Source of the DNA: a virus
Reading direction: 5' to 3' (one strand)
IMG/VR virus record: IMGVR_UViG_3300034082_003586
Location: 1 to 29,230 of that record
DNA length: 29,230 bases
The notes beneath the pieces were generated by a model, which did no database searches, was not told the origin of the DNA, and saw only the letters and a program-made list of their open reading frames with translations. A program made the position numbers and the translations under genes. Positions 1 through 7,191 of this stretch are shown here, one piece after another (within the stretch, counting starts at the first letter, position 1; each line of letters opens with the position of its first letter).

Positions 1-160
1 TCTGCTGATATACGACTTGAGGTTGACCACCTCTATGCAGTTGTTGAATTGCCCACAAGCCTGCAATACCAGCAAGCGCACCTTGTTCGCGATCGCCCCA
101 TGCAAAAGCAGAATTACTAAAAGCTAAACCTGCAATTACAGTTACAATAAATTTCTTCAT
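1..160 (-). CDS. Small exported protein with signal peptide (3' end outside window)
   Basis: The first 53 codons are visible and the gene runs off the left edge. The product starts MKKFIVTVIAGLAFSNSAFA, a clear Sec signal peptide with a lysine n-region, a hydrophobic core and an AFA cleavage site. A Gly/Ala-rich segment (GALAGIAGLWAIQQ) and a Gln-rich tail follow. The start is set by a strong AAGGAGATATCTG ribosome site. It has its own sigma-70 promoter at 187-215. The mature part recalls small glycine-zipper periplasmic proteins of phages, but I cannot assign a function. Confidence 0.8.
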   Translation of the reverse strand, partial: MKKFIVTVIAGLAFSNSAFAWGDREQGALAGIAGLWAIQQLHRGGQPQVVYQQ

Positions 161-186
161 CAGATATCTCCTTAGTAGATGTATCT

Positions 187-215
187 ATTATATATCAAGT
201 CTGACCAAACTGCAA
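187..215 (-). promoter_or_regulatory. Sigma-70 type early promoter
   Basis: On the minus strand: -35 TTGCAG, 17-nt spacer, -10 TATAAT. It is preceded by GTAACAG, the upstream motif shared with most promoters in this window. It reads into the signal-peptide gene at 160. The region just upstream forms a CGTTAC...GTAACG inverted repeat overlapping the end of the preceding gene. Confidence 0.75.
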
Positions 216-223
216 CTGTTACG

Positions 224-430
224 TTACTTCTTACGTAACGCATCTTTACGCATCAGCACAGTGCGTTGCATGATAGGTTTACGGACTTTCACGTATTCTA
301 CACCATCAATAAAGCGTATATCGTTGTAATCCTCACAAATCCACTCTTCTGAGTTAAGAGGATTAACTAACGTTACTGAATAGGGTTTCTTTACTACTTT
401 CATAATATTTTGAACTACTACATGAAACAT
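224..430 (-). CDS. Small conserved phage protein, basic, unknown function
   Basis: A 68-residue product when started at 430, where TAATG couples it to the stop of the upstream gene. A second start, MKVVKK, lies ten residues in and could equally be used because neither has a strong ribosome site. The body (NSEEWICEDYNDIRFIDGVEYVKV) is acidic and beta-rich and is followed by a basic tail (MRKDALRKK). It is co-transcribed with the 708-884 and 430-711 genes. No catalytic motif is visible. Confidence 0.7.
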   Translation of the reverse strand: MFHVVVQNIMKVVKKPYSVTLVNPLNSEEWICEDYNDIRFIDGVEYVKVRKPIMQRTVLMRKDALRKK

Positions 431-711
431 TACAGTCCAGCAATTTGGATACCGGAACCAAAGGCAGAGTTGTACTGATTATAAAGTTCCTTGACCGGTT
501 TTGCACTCCAGACAATTTTAGCCCTATCTACCTCAATAGAATGATCTTCAGTAAAAGCTGCATAAGGGAACATGCCCATCATAGGTTGTTCAGGATTTTG
601 ACGTGAAGGGACCATTTGTATTACACATGGTTTACTTAAGGAAAGTATTTCACTACCCGTTACATCTGCAATCAACTCTTCACCTGTAATCAATTTTACA
701 ATTTTAATCAT
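430..711 (-). CDS. Conserved phage protein with Sm-like small beta-barrel pattern
   Basis: A 93-residue protein starting MIKIVKLITGEELIADV and ending in a conserved YNQYNSAFGSGI stretch. The N-terminal pattern of short beta strands around a TGEELIADV turn, a KPCVIQMV strand and a hydrophobic FPYAAF segment resembles a small conserved protein of T4-like cyanophages that I recall as having an Sm/LSM-like fold. That is family recollection, not a search result. Its start overlaps the stop of the 58-aa gene upstream (ATGA), so translation is probably coupled. Possible RNA binding is inference. Confidence 0.75.
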   Translation of the reverse strand: MIKIVKLITGEELIADVTGSEILSLSKPCVIQMVPSRQNPEQPMMGMFPYAAFTEDHSIEVDRAKIVWSAKPVKELYNQYNSAFGSGIQIAGL

Positions 712-884
712 GTTAAAATAATTTTCTCAATAAATTCATAAGCACATTCTTCATTATAAAAGATCTTAAAGAAATATGCAAGTGTTAACGGGTTATGAAA
801 AAACACTAATATCTGATCATCAAAAACACTGGCTTGAATAACCCAGTTTTTTCTTGTAACAGGTATTAGTGATAGTATATTCAT
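708..884 (-). CDS. Small 58-aa hypothetical protein downstream of Hsp20
   Basis: ATG at 884, TGA at 708-710 overlapping the next start. The product begins MNILSLIPVTRKNWVIQASV and continues with aromatic-rich LVFFHNPLTLAYFFKIFYNEE, ending EFIEKIILT. The only ribosome site, GAGGGG four to five bases before ATG, lies in the right arm of the palindrome at 887-904, so initiation may depend on that hairpin opening. The ATGA overlap with the downstream gene and the absence of any other gene in 712-911 support it. Function unknown. Confidence 0.6.
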   Translation of the reverse strand: MNILSLIPVTRKNWVIQASVFDDQILVFFHNPLTLAYFFKIFYNEECAYEFIEKIILT

Positions 885-886
885 GA

Positions 887-904
887 CCCCTCGGGCCCGA
901 GGGG
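887..904 (-). promoter_or_regulatory. Perfect 18-bp GC palindrome sequestering a ribosome site
   Basis: CCCCTCGGGCCCGAGGGG lies between the Hsp20 stop (912) and the ATG at 884. As RNA it can form a 7-bp stem with a GGCC loop. No U-run follows on either strand, so it is unlikely to be a simple rho-independent terminator. Its right arm is the Shine-Dalgarno of the 58-aa gene, so a translational switch or an mRNA-stabilising end for the Hsp20 message is possible. Confidence 0.6.
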
Positions 905-911
905 GTTCATT

Positions 912-1415
912 TTACAAAACGTTTTCTTCAGAAAGTAGTTGAGGTTTGGTTTTTTTAGGTTTAGCTTCTGAAGTATCTTTTACTTCGATCTTCTTTGGCT
1001 TCCTATGCTCAGGAATAATACGCTCTAAAAATACTTTAAGCATACCATTGAACATCTCAGCAGTTTGTACTTCGATTTGATCATCGAGTGCGAATGAGCG
1101 AGTGAACGCGCGATTTGCAATACCTTTGAACAAGAAGTTTTCTTCTGCTTCATTTGACTGAACGTTACCCTTAATTAACATCTTACCGTCATTGAGTTCG
1201 ATCTCAATGTCTTGTTTAGAAAAACCAGCAACAGCTACTTCAACAACGTAAGTATTATCGCCTGTTTTTTTAATGTTGTAGGGAGGGTAGTTAGGAATAT
1301 TCTTTGTCATATCATCGTGCATTTTAGCAATGCGCGAAAATTGATCATCGAAACCAACAAGAAATTTATCCATGTCCTTAAATGCAGGACCAAAAGTAAT
1401 GTTACCTAATGTCAT
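912..1415 (-). CDS. Hsp20 / alpha-crystallin small heat-shock protein
   Basis: A 167-residue holdase-type chaperone that should bind unfolding proteins in the cytoplasm without ATP. The alpha-crystallin domain spans about residues 45-145: YPPYNI entry, YVVEVAVAGFSKQDIEIEL strands, GKMLIKG, the conserved F-L-F-K-G-I-A-NRAF-TRSFAL block, and the NGMLKVFLERIIPE C-terminal strands with KPKKIEV acting as the IXI-like tail. A Lys-rich extension follows. The GGGAG ribosome site overlaps the end of the phasin-like gene. Hsp20 genes are common in T4-like phages of aquatic bacteria. A T4 late-type promoter at 1825-1832 could drive this pair. The family call is firm; its targets are unknown. Confidence 0.93.
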   Translation of the reverse strand: MTLGNITFGPAFKDMDKFLVGFDDQFSRIAKMHDDMTKNIPNYPPYNIKKTGDNTYVVEVAVAGFSKQDIEIELNDGKMLIKGNVQSNEAEENFLFKGIANRAFTRSFALDDQIEVQTAEMFNGMLKVFLERIIPEHRKPKKIEVKDTSEAKPKKTKPQLLSEENVL

Positions 1416-1416
1416 A

Positions 1417-1638
1417 TTAAGCTCCCTTTTTAGTTACACCAGTAATTGCATTTGCAAATGTCTCAGAAGCCAATGTTATAACATCGTTGGCCGACTTAGC
1501 GATTTGCTTTGTAAAGACACGTTGTGCCTCTACGAAATCAATTAAAGGTTTTTTAAGGGAATCTTCCTGTACTGTTTGTTTGAGGAAGTTGATTTTAGCA
1601 TCTTGAATTGAATCAATAGCCATGTTTGCGTAGAACAT
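1417..1638 (-). CDS. Short helical protein, phasin-like
   Basis: A 73-residue product starting MFYANMAIDSIQDAKINF, chosen because AGGAGAAACTAT sits just upstream; a longer reading lacks a ribosome site. The sequence is almost wholly amphipathic helix. The stretch DFVEAQRVFTKQIAKSANDV resembles the helical repeat of phasin proteins that coat polyhydroxyalkanoate granules, but that similarity may only reflect helical composition. It ends two bases before the Hsp20 ribosome site, so the two are co-translated and may act together. Confidence 0.65.
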   Translation of the reverse strand: MFYANMAIDSIQDAKINFLKQTVQEDSLKKPLIDFVEAQRVFTKQIAKSANDVITLASETFANAITGVTKKGA

Positions 1639-1793
1639 ATAGTTTCTCCTATTAAGCGAAAAGTTAAAAATTCGATACCCCGAAGGCATATCTTAATCCA
1701 GCTTACTTAATACTGGGTCAACTAACGAGTGACAGTGCAATTGCTCGGACGCCTTATACCGTAGCATCAAACAGCCCTAAGGTGGGACTTGTA

Positions 1794-1815
1794 GACGAAC
1801 CCAATGGCGTTCGTC
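1794..1815 (-). other. 7-bp stem-loop in the regA/phasin-like intergenic region
   Basis: GACGAAC at 1794-1800 pairs perfectly with GTTCGTC at 1809-1815 around an 8-nt loop. It lies just downstream of regA in the 185-bp gap 1639-1823, inside the predicted 5' leader of the phasin-like/Hsp20 message. No U-run follows, so a processing or stability element is as likely as termination. The rest of the gap shows no convincing gene. Confidence 0.5.
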
Positions 1816-1823
1816 AATTTAAT

Positions 1824-2267
1824 TTATTTATACGATTGCTCGTTATAATTTACTCTTTTGTTACCAATATTATACTTAGTTTGTAGATCCCACTCACCTT
1901 TATCCTTAAAAGCAATAATTTTTATCTGCGATAAAGGAGCAAGATCGGTAAATTTTGTAACCTCTATAATCTTTACCAGCTCCCAGTCAGAAAGGAGCTT
2001 GGCAATTGTATTTCTACGCTCTAGATCGTTTTCTGTTAAGTCAGTTTGCTTTCCGTCTAGAGCAAAGAGTTCCTTAAAGTGCACGATATAGTATTTACCT
2101 TGCTTATGTAATATATGGCAGGATTGAAAAAGAATCTTATCTTTTCTAGAGGCAACACCAATTCTAGTTAATGTTTCTCTTACTTTAAGAAAATCATCTG
2201 GTTTAACAAGTAGGACTTCTAGGGGTGCATATCCAGGTAAGTCAATCTTGAAGTACTCGTTTGACAT
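1824..2267 (-). CDS. regA: RegA translational repressor
   Basis: A 147-residue homologue of T4 RegA, which binds ribosome sites of early mRNAs and represses them, including the clamp and clamp-loader messages in T4. The diagnostic central block is very close to T4: DDFLKVRETLTRIGVAS, then SCHILHKQGKYYIVHFKELF, then TENDLERRNTIAKLLSDW. The C-terminal KDKGEWDLQTKYNIGN also matches. An AAGGTGG ribosome site inside gene 62 sets the start at 2267. The gene overlaps 62 by 26 bp, and its place last in the clamp operon is that of T4. A polymerase gene does not follow within the window. Confidence 0.95.
   Translation of the reverse strand: MSNEYFKIDLPGYAPLEVLLVKPDDFLKVRETLTRIGVASRKDKILFQSCHILHKQGKYYIVHFKELFALDGKQTDLTENDLERRNTIAKLLSDWELVKIIEVTKFTDLAPLSQIKIIAFKDKGEWDLQTKYNIGNKRVNYNEQSYK
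1825..1832 (-). promoter_or_regulatory. T4-type late promoter -10 box TATAAATA
   Basis: An exact match to the T4 late promoter consensus on the minus strand, overlapping the last codons and stop of regA, and pointing into the phasin-like and Hsp20 genes. T4 late promoters need only this -10 element, read by RNA polymerase with gp55 and loaded sliding clamp. Whether this phage uses such a system is inferred from its T4-like clamp genes. Confidence 0.5.
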
Positions 2268-2697
2268 TATTTATTCCACCTTTTTCTAATTTTTGTTTTA
2301 TCAGGTCAATTTGAGACTGATCTAGAAGGGGGAGTACCTGGCGTGCTTTTTCTGTGCTATAACCATAGTATTGTTTTATTACTTCTATCGATTCAATCTT
2401 CTCAGCTTTGATCCACTTATTATAGCGTTTCTTAGGCCTAATATTATTTAGGAGAAATTGGAATTGGAGTTTCTTATCAAGATGAGGTCTTGAGTTCATC
2501 TCATTTGCCTGGATTACGGTATCAGCGCCGTACGAAAGCCCTTTATTTACAATGTATGGAACATATTGTTTTTCAGCCCAATCATCTACCATAATATCGT
2601 TCTTATTATAGGTAATTGCATTTATAAAATCGAAGGGTGATATAGCAGGTGCTTTGTAAGGCTCGATAACTATCTCTACTTTAGGTTCTCCAAACAT
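2242..2697 (-). CDS. 62: Clamp-loader small subunit (gp62)
   Basis: A 151-residue protein, shorter than T4 gp62 (187 residues). It pairs with the ATPase gp44 to load the sliding clamp on primer-template DNA. It carries the form seen in cyanophage-like gp62: an SPFDFINAI entry near residue 19, YVPYIVNKGLSYGADTVIQANEMN, LDKKLQFQFLLNNIRPKKRYNKWIK, and KQYYGYSTEKARQVLPLL. The start is coupled by TAATG to the upstream membrane-protein gene. Assignment rests on these motifs and on position between 44 and regA. Confidence 0.9.
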   Translation of the reverse strand: MFGEPKVEIVIEPYKAPAISPFDFINAITYNKNDIMVDDWAEKQYVPYIVNKGLSYGADTVIQANEMNSRPHLDKKLQFQFLLNNIRPKKRYNKWIKAEKIESIEVIKQYYGYSTEKARQVLPLLDQSQIDLIKQKLEKGGINNVKRVLQD

Positions 2698-2984
2698 TAC
2701 ATTAACATCCTAATTAAGCCTATAGAATCTATAGTAGTTAAGAGCAGGTAGTTAGCCAACATGCCAAATGATTTCCTAGTCCAACTAGCCCAAGCATAAA
2801 GAGCGCAACCAGTAATCCAAATAGGATAAAGAACAAGAAGCGGAGGGCTGGGGACTGTGGCAGCCATAGTAATCGAACAACCAATACTAATAGCCCAAGC
2901 GACCAACTCAACAGCAAACCGAATTCTATTGGACTTAAAATCATCTTTTATCCATTCAAATGTAGGTCTTAACAATTCGTTCAT
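2697..2984 (-). CDS. Small membrane protein inserted between genes 44 and 62
   Basis: A 95-residue protein with a soluble, basic N-terminus (residues 1-22) and two or three hydrophobic segments at about 23-42, 47-68 and 75-93, containing VPSPPLLVLYPIW and ASWTRKSFGMLANYLLL. It begins inside the ATGA end of gene 44 and ends in the TAATG start of gene 62, so it must be translated with the clamp loader. T4 has no gene at this position. I recall similar small membrane proteins in other T4-like phages but know no function. Confidence 0.8.
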   Translation of the reverse strand: MNELLRPTFEWIKDDFKSNRIRFAVELVAWAISIGCSITMAATVPSPPLLVLYPIWITGCALYAWASWTRKSFGMLANYLLLTTIDSIGLIRMLM

Positions 2985-3913
2985 TTAAGTTCTACCGATG
3001 CCATAATTTCAGTTAAGCATGCAACAAGATTAATTTCTTGATCAGCTACAAAAGCGGACTTATACTGGTAGTCAGCTATCGTTAGGATCAGTTGAGGTAC
3101 TTGATTAGTTAGAGGTACAAACGTATCATAAATCTTACGGAACAAGGATACGGGGTCATTATCTAGATTATTAACAACCCAGGCTCTCATCTTCTTCCAG
3201 TCTTTTTCTTTAATAGCATCAATAAGCTCTTTCATATTAGCTTCACTGACACTGACTAAGATACCTTCATCAATAGAACCGGATTGTGAATAGCGCTGAA
3301 GCTCGTTTAGCGTTCTACGAAAGTCAGGGAAGTGCTTCTGTACGATCTTAACGATCACCTTTTGATCGAAAGGTATAGACTCTTGTTCTAGGATACTACA
3401 CACACGCTTAAAGAAGCTAGATGCAATCGCAGGCTTATCAGCATTAGGTATTTTAAACTCAATTACTGCGCACCTTGAATGTAGGGGTGCAATAATACGA
3501 TTCTTAAAATTACAGGTTAGAATAAAGCGACAATTACTTGCAAACTCTTCGATGAACCCACGCAACGCAGGCTGAGTAGAATTAGGATTTAAGTAATCAG
3601 CTTCGTCAAGGATAACCACCTTGGTATTACCAGTAAACGAAACGGTGGAGGCAAATTGCTTAATCTTAGTACGCAATACATCAATACCAGACTCTTCTGA
3701 TCCGTTAATGATCATATAGTCTGTTTGAAGCTCCTCACACAGAGCCCTAGCTACCGTAGTCTTACCAGTACCCGCGGACCCACATAGCAACATATTCTGA
3801 ATCTCACCTTTAGCAACCATCTGCTTAAAGTATTCTTTCTGAGACTCAGGTAAAATGCAATCGTCAATTTTCTTAGGTCGATACTTCTCGCACCAGATGA
3901 AATGCTCATTCAT
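2981..3913 (-). CDS. 44: Clamp-loader large subunit, AAA+ ATPase (gp44)
   Basis: A 310-residue AAA+ ATPase (T4 gp44: 319) that uses ATP to open and load the clamp at replication forks. Visible motifs: WCEKYRPK at the start, Walker A GSAGTGKTT near residue 46, Walker B VVILDEADYL near 98, sensor 1 FILTCNF, and the SRC arginine-finger motif (HSRCAVIEF) near 147. C-terminal helices form the collar domain. A GAGGGTAG ribosome site precedes the ATG. It is translated after the clamp gene with a 9-bp gap. Confidence 0.96.
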   Translation of the reverse strand: MNEHFIWCEKYRPKKIDDCILPESQKEYFKQMVAKGEIQNMLLCGSAGTGKTTVARALCEELQTDYMIINGSEESGIDVLRTKIKQFASTVSFTGNTKVVILDEADYLNPNSTQPALRGFIEEFASNCRFILTCNFKNRIIAPLHSRCAVIEFKIPNADKPAIASSFFKRVCSILEQESIPFDQKVIVKIVQKHFPDFRRTLNELQRYSQSGSIDEGILVSVSEANMKELIDAIKEKDWKKMRAWVVNNLDNDPVSLFRKIYDTFVPLTNQVPQLILTIADYQYKSAFVADQEINLVACLTEIMASVELK

Positions 3914-3922
3914 ATGCTACCC

Positions 3923-4594
3923 TCAAACTACCGAACCAGGTTCTGCTGCAATCCAATATTGTAGTTGTCTAGATTCGTGCTTGAAATGAAGGAACTTAGC
4001 TTTACCATTAGGAGTCTTAGCAACCGTAATATCATATGCATCAGGAATAACTTTTAGATTTTCAACAGCAATAAAAACATCGAAGTCATCGAAGGATGTA
4101 CCTAGAGATTTCCTAAAGTTAGATGCAGTATCATTCTTACGATCACTTACCGATAATAAAACGGCTTGATTCTTACAAGTAACAGATACAGTAGGCGCGC
4201 CAGTAATAGCAGCCGCTTTCATAATCATCTGAATATCTTCAGCTGTTACTTTAAACTTATAAACATCGGCATGCTCAATTTCGTTAGTAGGTGCAGCAGT
4301 TACAATCTCAGGATTAGAGTAATAGTATTCAAATTTACCAGCCGGGCTAGTAATACCGATACATTTATCTCCAAATTCAATATCCTGACTATCGGTCAAC
4401 GTCCACATAGCCAGAAGAGAGTTCAAATCATAGATTGCAAACTCTTTAGGTATCGTTTCTTTAATAACAGCTTTCGCAAAGATGTTCTTTGCGTTAGAGA
4501 TAGTACTAACTGCATCACCTTCTTTAAATACAATGTTAGTATTGATCGATGCAAAGTTCTTCAGCAGCGCAATAGTTTCACTTCCAATTTTCAT
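3923..4594 (-). CDS. 45: DNA polymerase sliding clamp (gp45)
   Basis: A 223-residue clamp, close to T4 gp45 (228). Three copies ring DNA, give the polymerase processivity, and in T4 also activate late transcription. It starts MKIGSETIALLKNFASIN, followed by an NI-F-EGD-VSTIS strand pair, KEFAIYDLNSLLAM, the interdomain region, and a second domain with QMIMKAAAITGAP and an HFKHESRQLQYWIA end. An AAGGAC ribosome site fits the ATG. It is first in the 45-44-membrane protein-62-regA run. The upstream sequence 4595-4625 is AT-rich and may hold a promoter that I cannot define. Confidence 0.93.
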   Translation of the reverse strand: MKIGSETIALLKNFASINTNIVFKEGDAVSTISNAKNIFAKAVIKETIPKEFAIYDLNSLLAMWTLTDSQDIEFGDKCIGITSPAGKFEYYYSNPEIVTAAPTNEIEHADVYKFKVTAEDIQMIMKAAAITGAPTVSVTCKNQAVLLSVSDRKNDTASNFRKSLGTSFDDFDVFIAVENLKVIPDAYDITVAKTPNGKAKFLHFKHESRQLQYWIAAEPGSVV

Positions 4595-4625
4595 AATATA
4601 GTCCTTATAATTACATATTATAACG

Positions 4626-5366
4626 TCATTTCCAGCTCAATGCTACTTCTTTCGTTGGCATGGTACCATTATACTTGTCGATACAGTACTGTCTTTCTTT
4701 TGCATCTAACTCCATAAATTTTGGATCTCGAAATGCAGATGAACCGTGTTCTCTAAAGCAAACCAAAACGTCATTTATCATAATAGGGTCCCCATGATAG
4801 TAGTAAGACCGATAGAAATACTCACCATCTACTATCCACAATAAGTTATCGTCCATCTCGATTGCACAGTCTCGTCTTACAGCATAGTTAGATGGATTAC
4901 CGGTTGTGTTATCACCATTTACATACTTGTTACCATACCAAGGTTTTCTGGTATCAAAGTACTCAGTACGATCTTCGTTACTGTGTGTAAAACCTGATAT
5001 AAACCATTTACCTTCTGGATTATTATCAAACGCATCGCTTATCTTTTGTAGTGCAAAAGGATCTACAAAGAAGTCATCCATATAGAGTAATTTAACAATT
5101 TCTCCGCTTGCATGCCTCACGGCATTGTTTACATTATTGGCAGCATTCTTTTTCTCACTGGTATTACGTACATACCGGATATTAAGAGCGTGGTCGAAAG
5201 TATCTACTATAGTTCTTAAGTTATCAAAAGTACTTTGATCGGAAATAACAACTTCAAAGTCTTTAAACGACTGAAAGATTAAATGAGAAAGATATTCAAC
5301 AAGAAACTTTTCTGCCCGAGTACCGTTCATGGTATAAACTGGACAACATATAGAAATTTTAGACAT
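4626..5366 (-). CDS. Glycosyltransferase family 2
   Basis: A GT-A fold enzyme expected to transfer a sugar from a nucleotide sugar. The start MSKISICCPVYTMNG is used because it begins the fold; an ATG six codons upstream (5384) is possible. The N-terminus has the ISICCPVY strand, then DFEVVISDQST (first acidic motif), KKNAANNVNNAVRHASGEIVKLLYMDDFF with a DD metal-binding pair near residue 105, and later NYAVRRD and WIVDGEYFYR. It overlaps the upstream gene by 8 bp and is the last gene of the glycan cluster. Acceptor and donor unknown. Confidence 0.88.
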   Translation of the reverse strand: MSKISICCPVYTMNGTRAEKFLVEYLSHLIFQSFKDFEVVISDQSTFDNLRTIVDTFDHALNIRYVRNTSEKKNAANNVNNAVRHASGEIVKLLYMDDFFVDPFALQKISDAFDNNPEGKWFISGFTHSNEDRTEYFDTRKPWYGNKYVNGDNTTGNPSNYAVRRDCAIEMDDNLLWIVDGEYFYRSYYYHGDPIMINDVLVCFREHGSSAFRDPKFMELDAKERQYCIDKYNGTMPTKEVALSWK

Positions 5367-5799
5367 AGTCAACACATACCCCATGAATACCTAACAACTT
5401 ATATTTTTCAAAATCTACATTAGGGTAAAAATCAAGTAGAACTTGATTGTAAGAAAATACGTTCTGCGGCTTGGGATAAGTCCAAACATACCCTTGAGTT
5501 GTCAAAGTGTAATCATCCTTATCATGCATAAAATAATTAAAGCCACTGTATCTGAATAATTCAGTACTTGCTTTAAGATTTTTACAATGTATCCATAATC
5601 TTGTCTTTAGTGATGTGAGGTAATCTATAGAGATGAAATATGTTGGCTCGTCATGTCCAAGATAAAGACCGGTTTTATGAGCCCAGAGGTCAATTTCTAT
5701 ATCGTACCCTTGCTGTATACAATAATCGATTACTTCAGATTTATTTTCATTATCTGGATCAGGTCCAAACGTATTGCCTCGATGACAAATAATTTTCAT
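5359..5799 (-). CDS. GDPD/PLC-like phosphodiesterase-fold protein
   Basis: A 146-residue product beginning MKIICHRGNTFGPDPDNEN. Its HRG, EID (GYDIEIDLW) and GHD motifs are those of the glycerophosphodiester phosphodiesterase / PI-PLC TIM barrel, in which HR, ExD and H bind metal and substrate. At 146 residues it is shorter than a full GDPD (about 240). Such minimal proteins occur in capsule and glycan loci. It sits between a glycosyltransferase and an SDR gene with overlaps on both sides. The exact reaction is unknown and loss of activity is possible. Confidence 0.75.
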   Translation of the reverse strand: MKIICHRGNTFGPDPDNENKSEVIDYCIQQGYDIEIDLWAHKTGLYLGHDEPTYFISIDYLTSLKTRLWIHCKNLKASTELFRYSGFNYFMHDKDDYTLTTQGYVWTYPKPQNVFSYNQVLLDFYPNVDFEKYKLLGIHGVCVDYV

Positions 5800-6458
5800 T
5801 AGATTAGCTTAGGTGCACCCAGCGGTTGTACATTAAGATACTTCTTCCAAGGCTGACCTTGATCCACGCGTTTAAGTTTAGTAAAACCTTTTTTACGAAT
5901 AATAATATTATCACCTGGCTCGTACTTACCGTCAATACATTCTTTAATAACTTCGGCTACTTGTAATGTAGATAGCCTAGTACGTATGTCTTCACCTGGG
6001 TAATCTTTTTCTCTCATTTTAGTATCTACACGACCGGGGCTGATTGAATAGGCATTATACCCCTCAAGTCCAAGTGATTGAACGAAAGAAATAACACCAG
6101 ACTTAGACGCTGAGTACCCGCTATGTTCTGGTTTACCATACATACCTGCAACTGAGGCAATAAAAATCATTGGACGAAATAAATTTAAAGATACTGATTC
6201 TCTTGCAACTATAAAGCTGCCAACTAAGTTAACATCAATTTCTTCTTTCCAATGATCTATGTTGGAATCCTTAACAACCTGTACGTGAGAAATACCAGCA
6301 CAATTTACTATTACATCAGGGTTATATTTTTTTAATGTATTCCGTACCTGTAAAGCATCTCTTACATCGCATTCTTCTTTAGGTACGTTTACAGTATCCG
6401 GGTACAGCTGTTTAATACCTTCACCGATATCACTTTTACCAAAAATTAAAATTTTCAT
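5799..6458 (-). CDS. Short-chain dehydrogenase/reductase (SDR)
   Basis: A 219-residue NAD(P)-dependent Rossmann oxidoreductase. The N-terminus LIFGKSDIGEGI holds a degenerate glycine-rich loop, followed by NCAG, an IASVAG serine, and the YSASK catalytic Tyr-Lys pair, then the SISPGRVDTKM segment. The C-terminus (about residue 180 on) departs from typical SDRs with a basic tail, PWKKYLNVQPLGAP. By context it should act on a nucleotide sugar or sugar precursor made with the adjoining nucleotidyltransferase. ATGA and TAATG overlaps link both neighbours. Confidence 0.88.
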   Translation of the reverse strand: MKILIFGKSDIGEGIKQLYPDTVNVPKEECDVRDALQVRNTLKKYNPDVIVNCAGISHVQVVKDSNIDHWKEEIDVNLVGSFIVARESVSLNLFRPMIFIASVAGMYGKPEHSGYSASKSGVISFVQSLGLEGYNAYSISPGRVDTKMREKDYPGEDIRTRLSTLQVAEVIKECIDGKYEPGDNIIIRKKGFTKLKRVDQGQPWKKYLNVQPLGAPKLI

Positions 6459-7180
6459 AATATAACATCCCCGTTCTCTACTTTATCTAAAAATATTTCT
6501 AGCTCGTATGGTGTACCAAGCATATGTTTCTTGTTAACGTCAACTTCGTATACCGATACATTACCTAGTCCAGAAATTAACTCATTATACGCAGGTGCAA
6601 TATAAAATTCGTTATTAGTTCTGATATTCTTAGCAATCATCATAATTACACTCTCGATATATTCATTACCATGTCGGAAGTAATAGATACCTGCACAGGC
6701 TTTATCTGAAATAACTTTCTTTTCAGCTACTTCTATAACTTGACCTTTTTTTACTTTTGCGTAACTATGATGGGGGTTGGTAGAATTAAACACAACCAGG
6801 GAACCGTCGCGGTCTTTAGAATGCTCTAGAAAGCTATCAAAATCCCATTCAAGATATTGATCACAATTTGCGATAACTAGCGGCGTAGAATTATTAATGT
6901 AAGGGAGAGCCATTAATGTGGTACACGCAGCACCTTCAGTAACAATATCTAACGGAATAATTGTACCTTGTTGTTCAAGAAATTCTTGAAGTCCGTTATC
7001 TAAATGTTCTTTCAATGCAATAAAAATAAAATTACATTCGCTGTGTTTAGACGTAAGTGAATCAATGACTCGTTTGATCATTGGAACACCAACTACATCA
7101 ATCATTGGCTTAGGCTTATCATACCCACTCTCAATAAATCGCTGGCCTCTACCAGCCATTGGTATAACTACATTAATCAT
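6455..7180 (-). CDS. Sugar-phosphate nucleotidyltransferase
   Basis: A 241-residue enzyme expected to activate a sugar 1-phosphate with an NTP. The signature sits at the start: VVIPMAGRGQRF (G-x-G-x-R nucleotide loop) then KPKPMIDVVGVPMI (the KP-K contact). Further on are the LVIANCDQYLEWD metal-binding Asp, a base-binding region, and NEFYIAPAYNELI. Length and motifs fit the short nucleotidyltransferases (LicC or capsule type) rather than the longer RmlA. It probably supplies the cluster with a donor sugar; NDP type cannot be read from sequence. Confidence 0.9.
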   Translation of the reverse strand: MINVVIPMAGRGQRFIESGYDKPKPMIDVVGVPMIKRVIDSLTSKHSECNFIFIALKEHLDNGLQEFLEQQGTIIPLDIVTEGAACTTLMALPYINNSTPLVIANCDQYLEWDFDSFLEHSKDRDGSLVVFNSTNPHHSYAKVKKGQVIEVAEKKVISDKACAGIYYFRHGNEYIESVIMMIAKNIRTNNEFYIAPAYNELISGLGNVSVYEVDVNKKHMLGTPYELEIFLDKVENGDVIL

Positions 7181-7191
7181 TTAAATCCTTA

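Noticed and set aside
887-904. GC palindrome considered as a terminator for hsp20
   Set aside because: Neither strand has a U-run after the stem, and its arm is the next gene's ribosome site.
1417-1638. Firm phasin assignment and a polyhydroxyalkanoate role
   Set aside because: The likeness is limited to one amphipathic helix; reported only as phasin-like.
4166-4717. Long plus-strand frame opposite the sliding clamp gene
   Set aside because: It is the shadow of gene 45 with atypical composition (many Ser, Cys, Ile) and no ribosome site.
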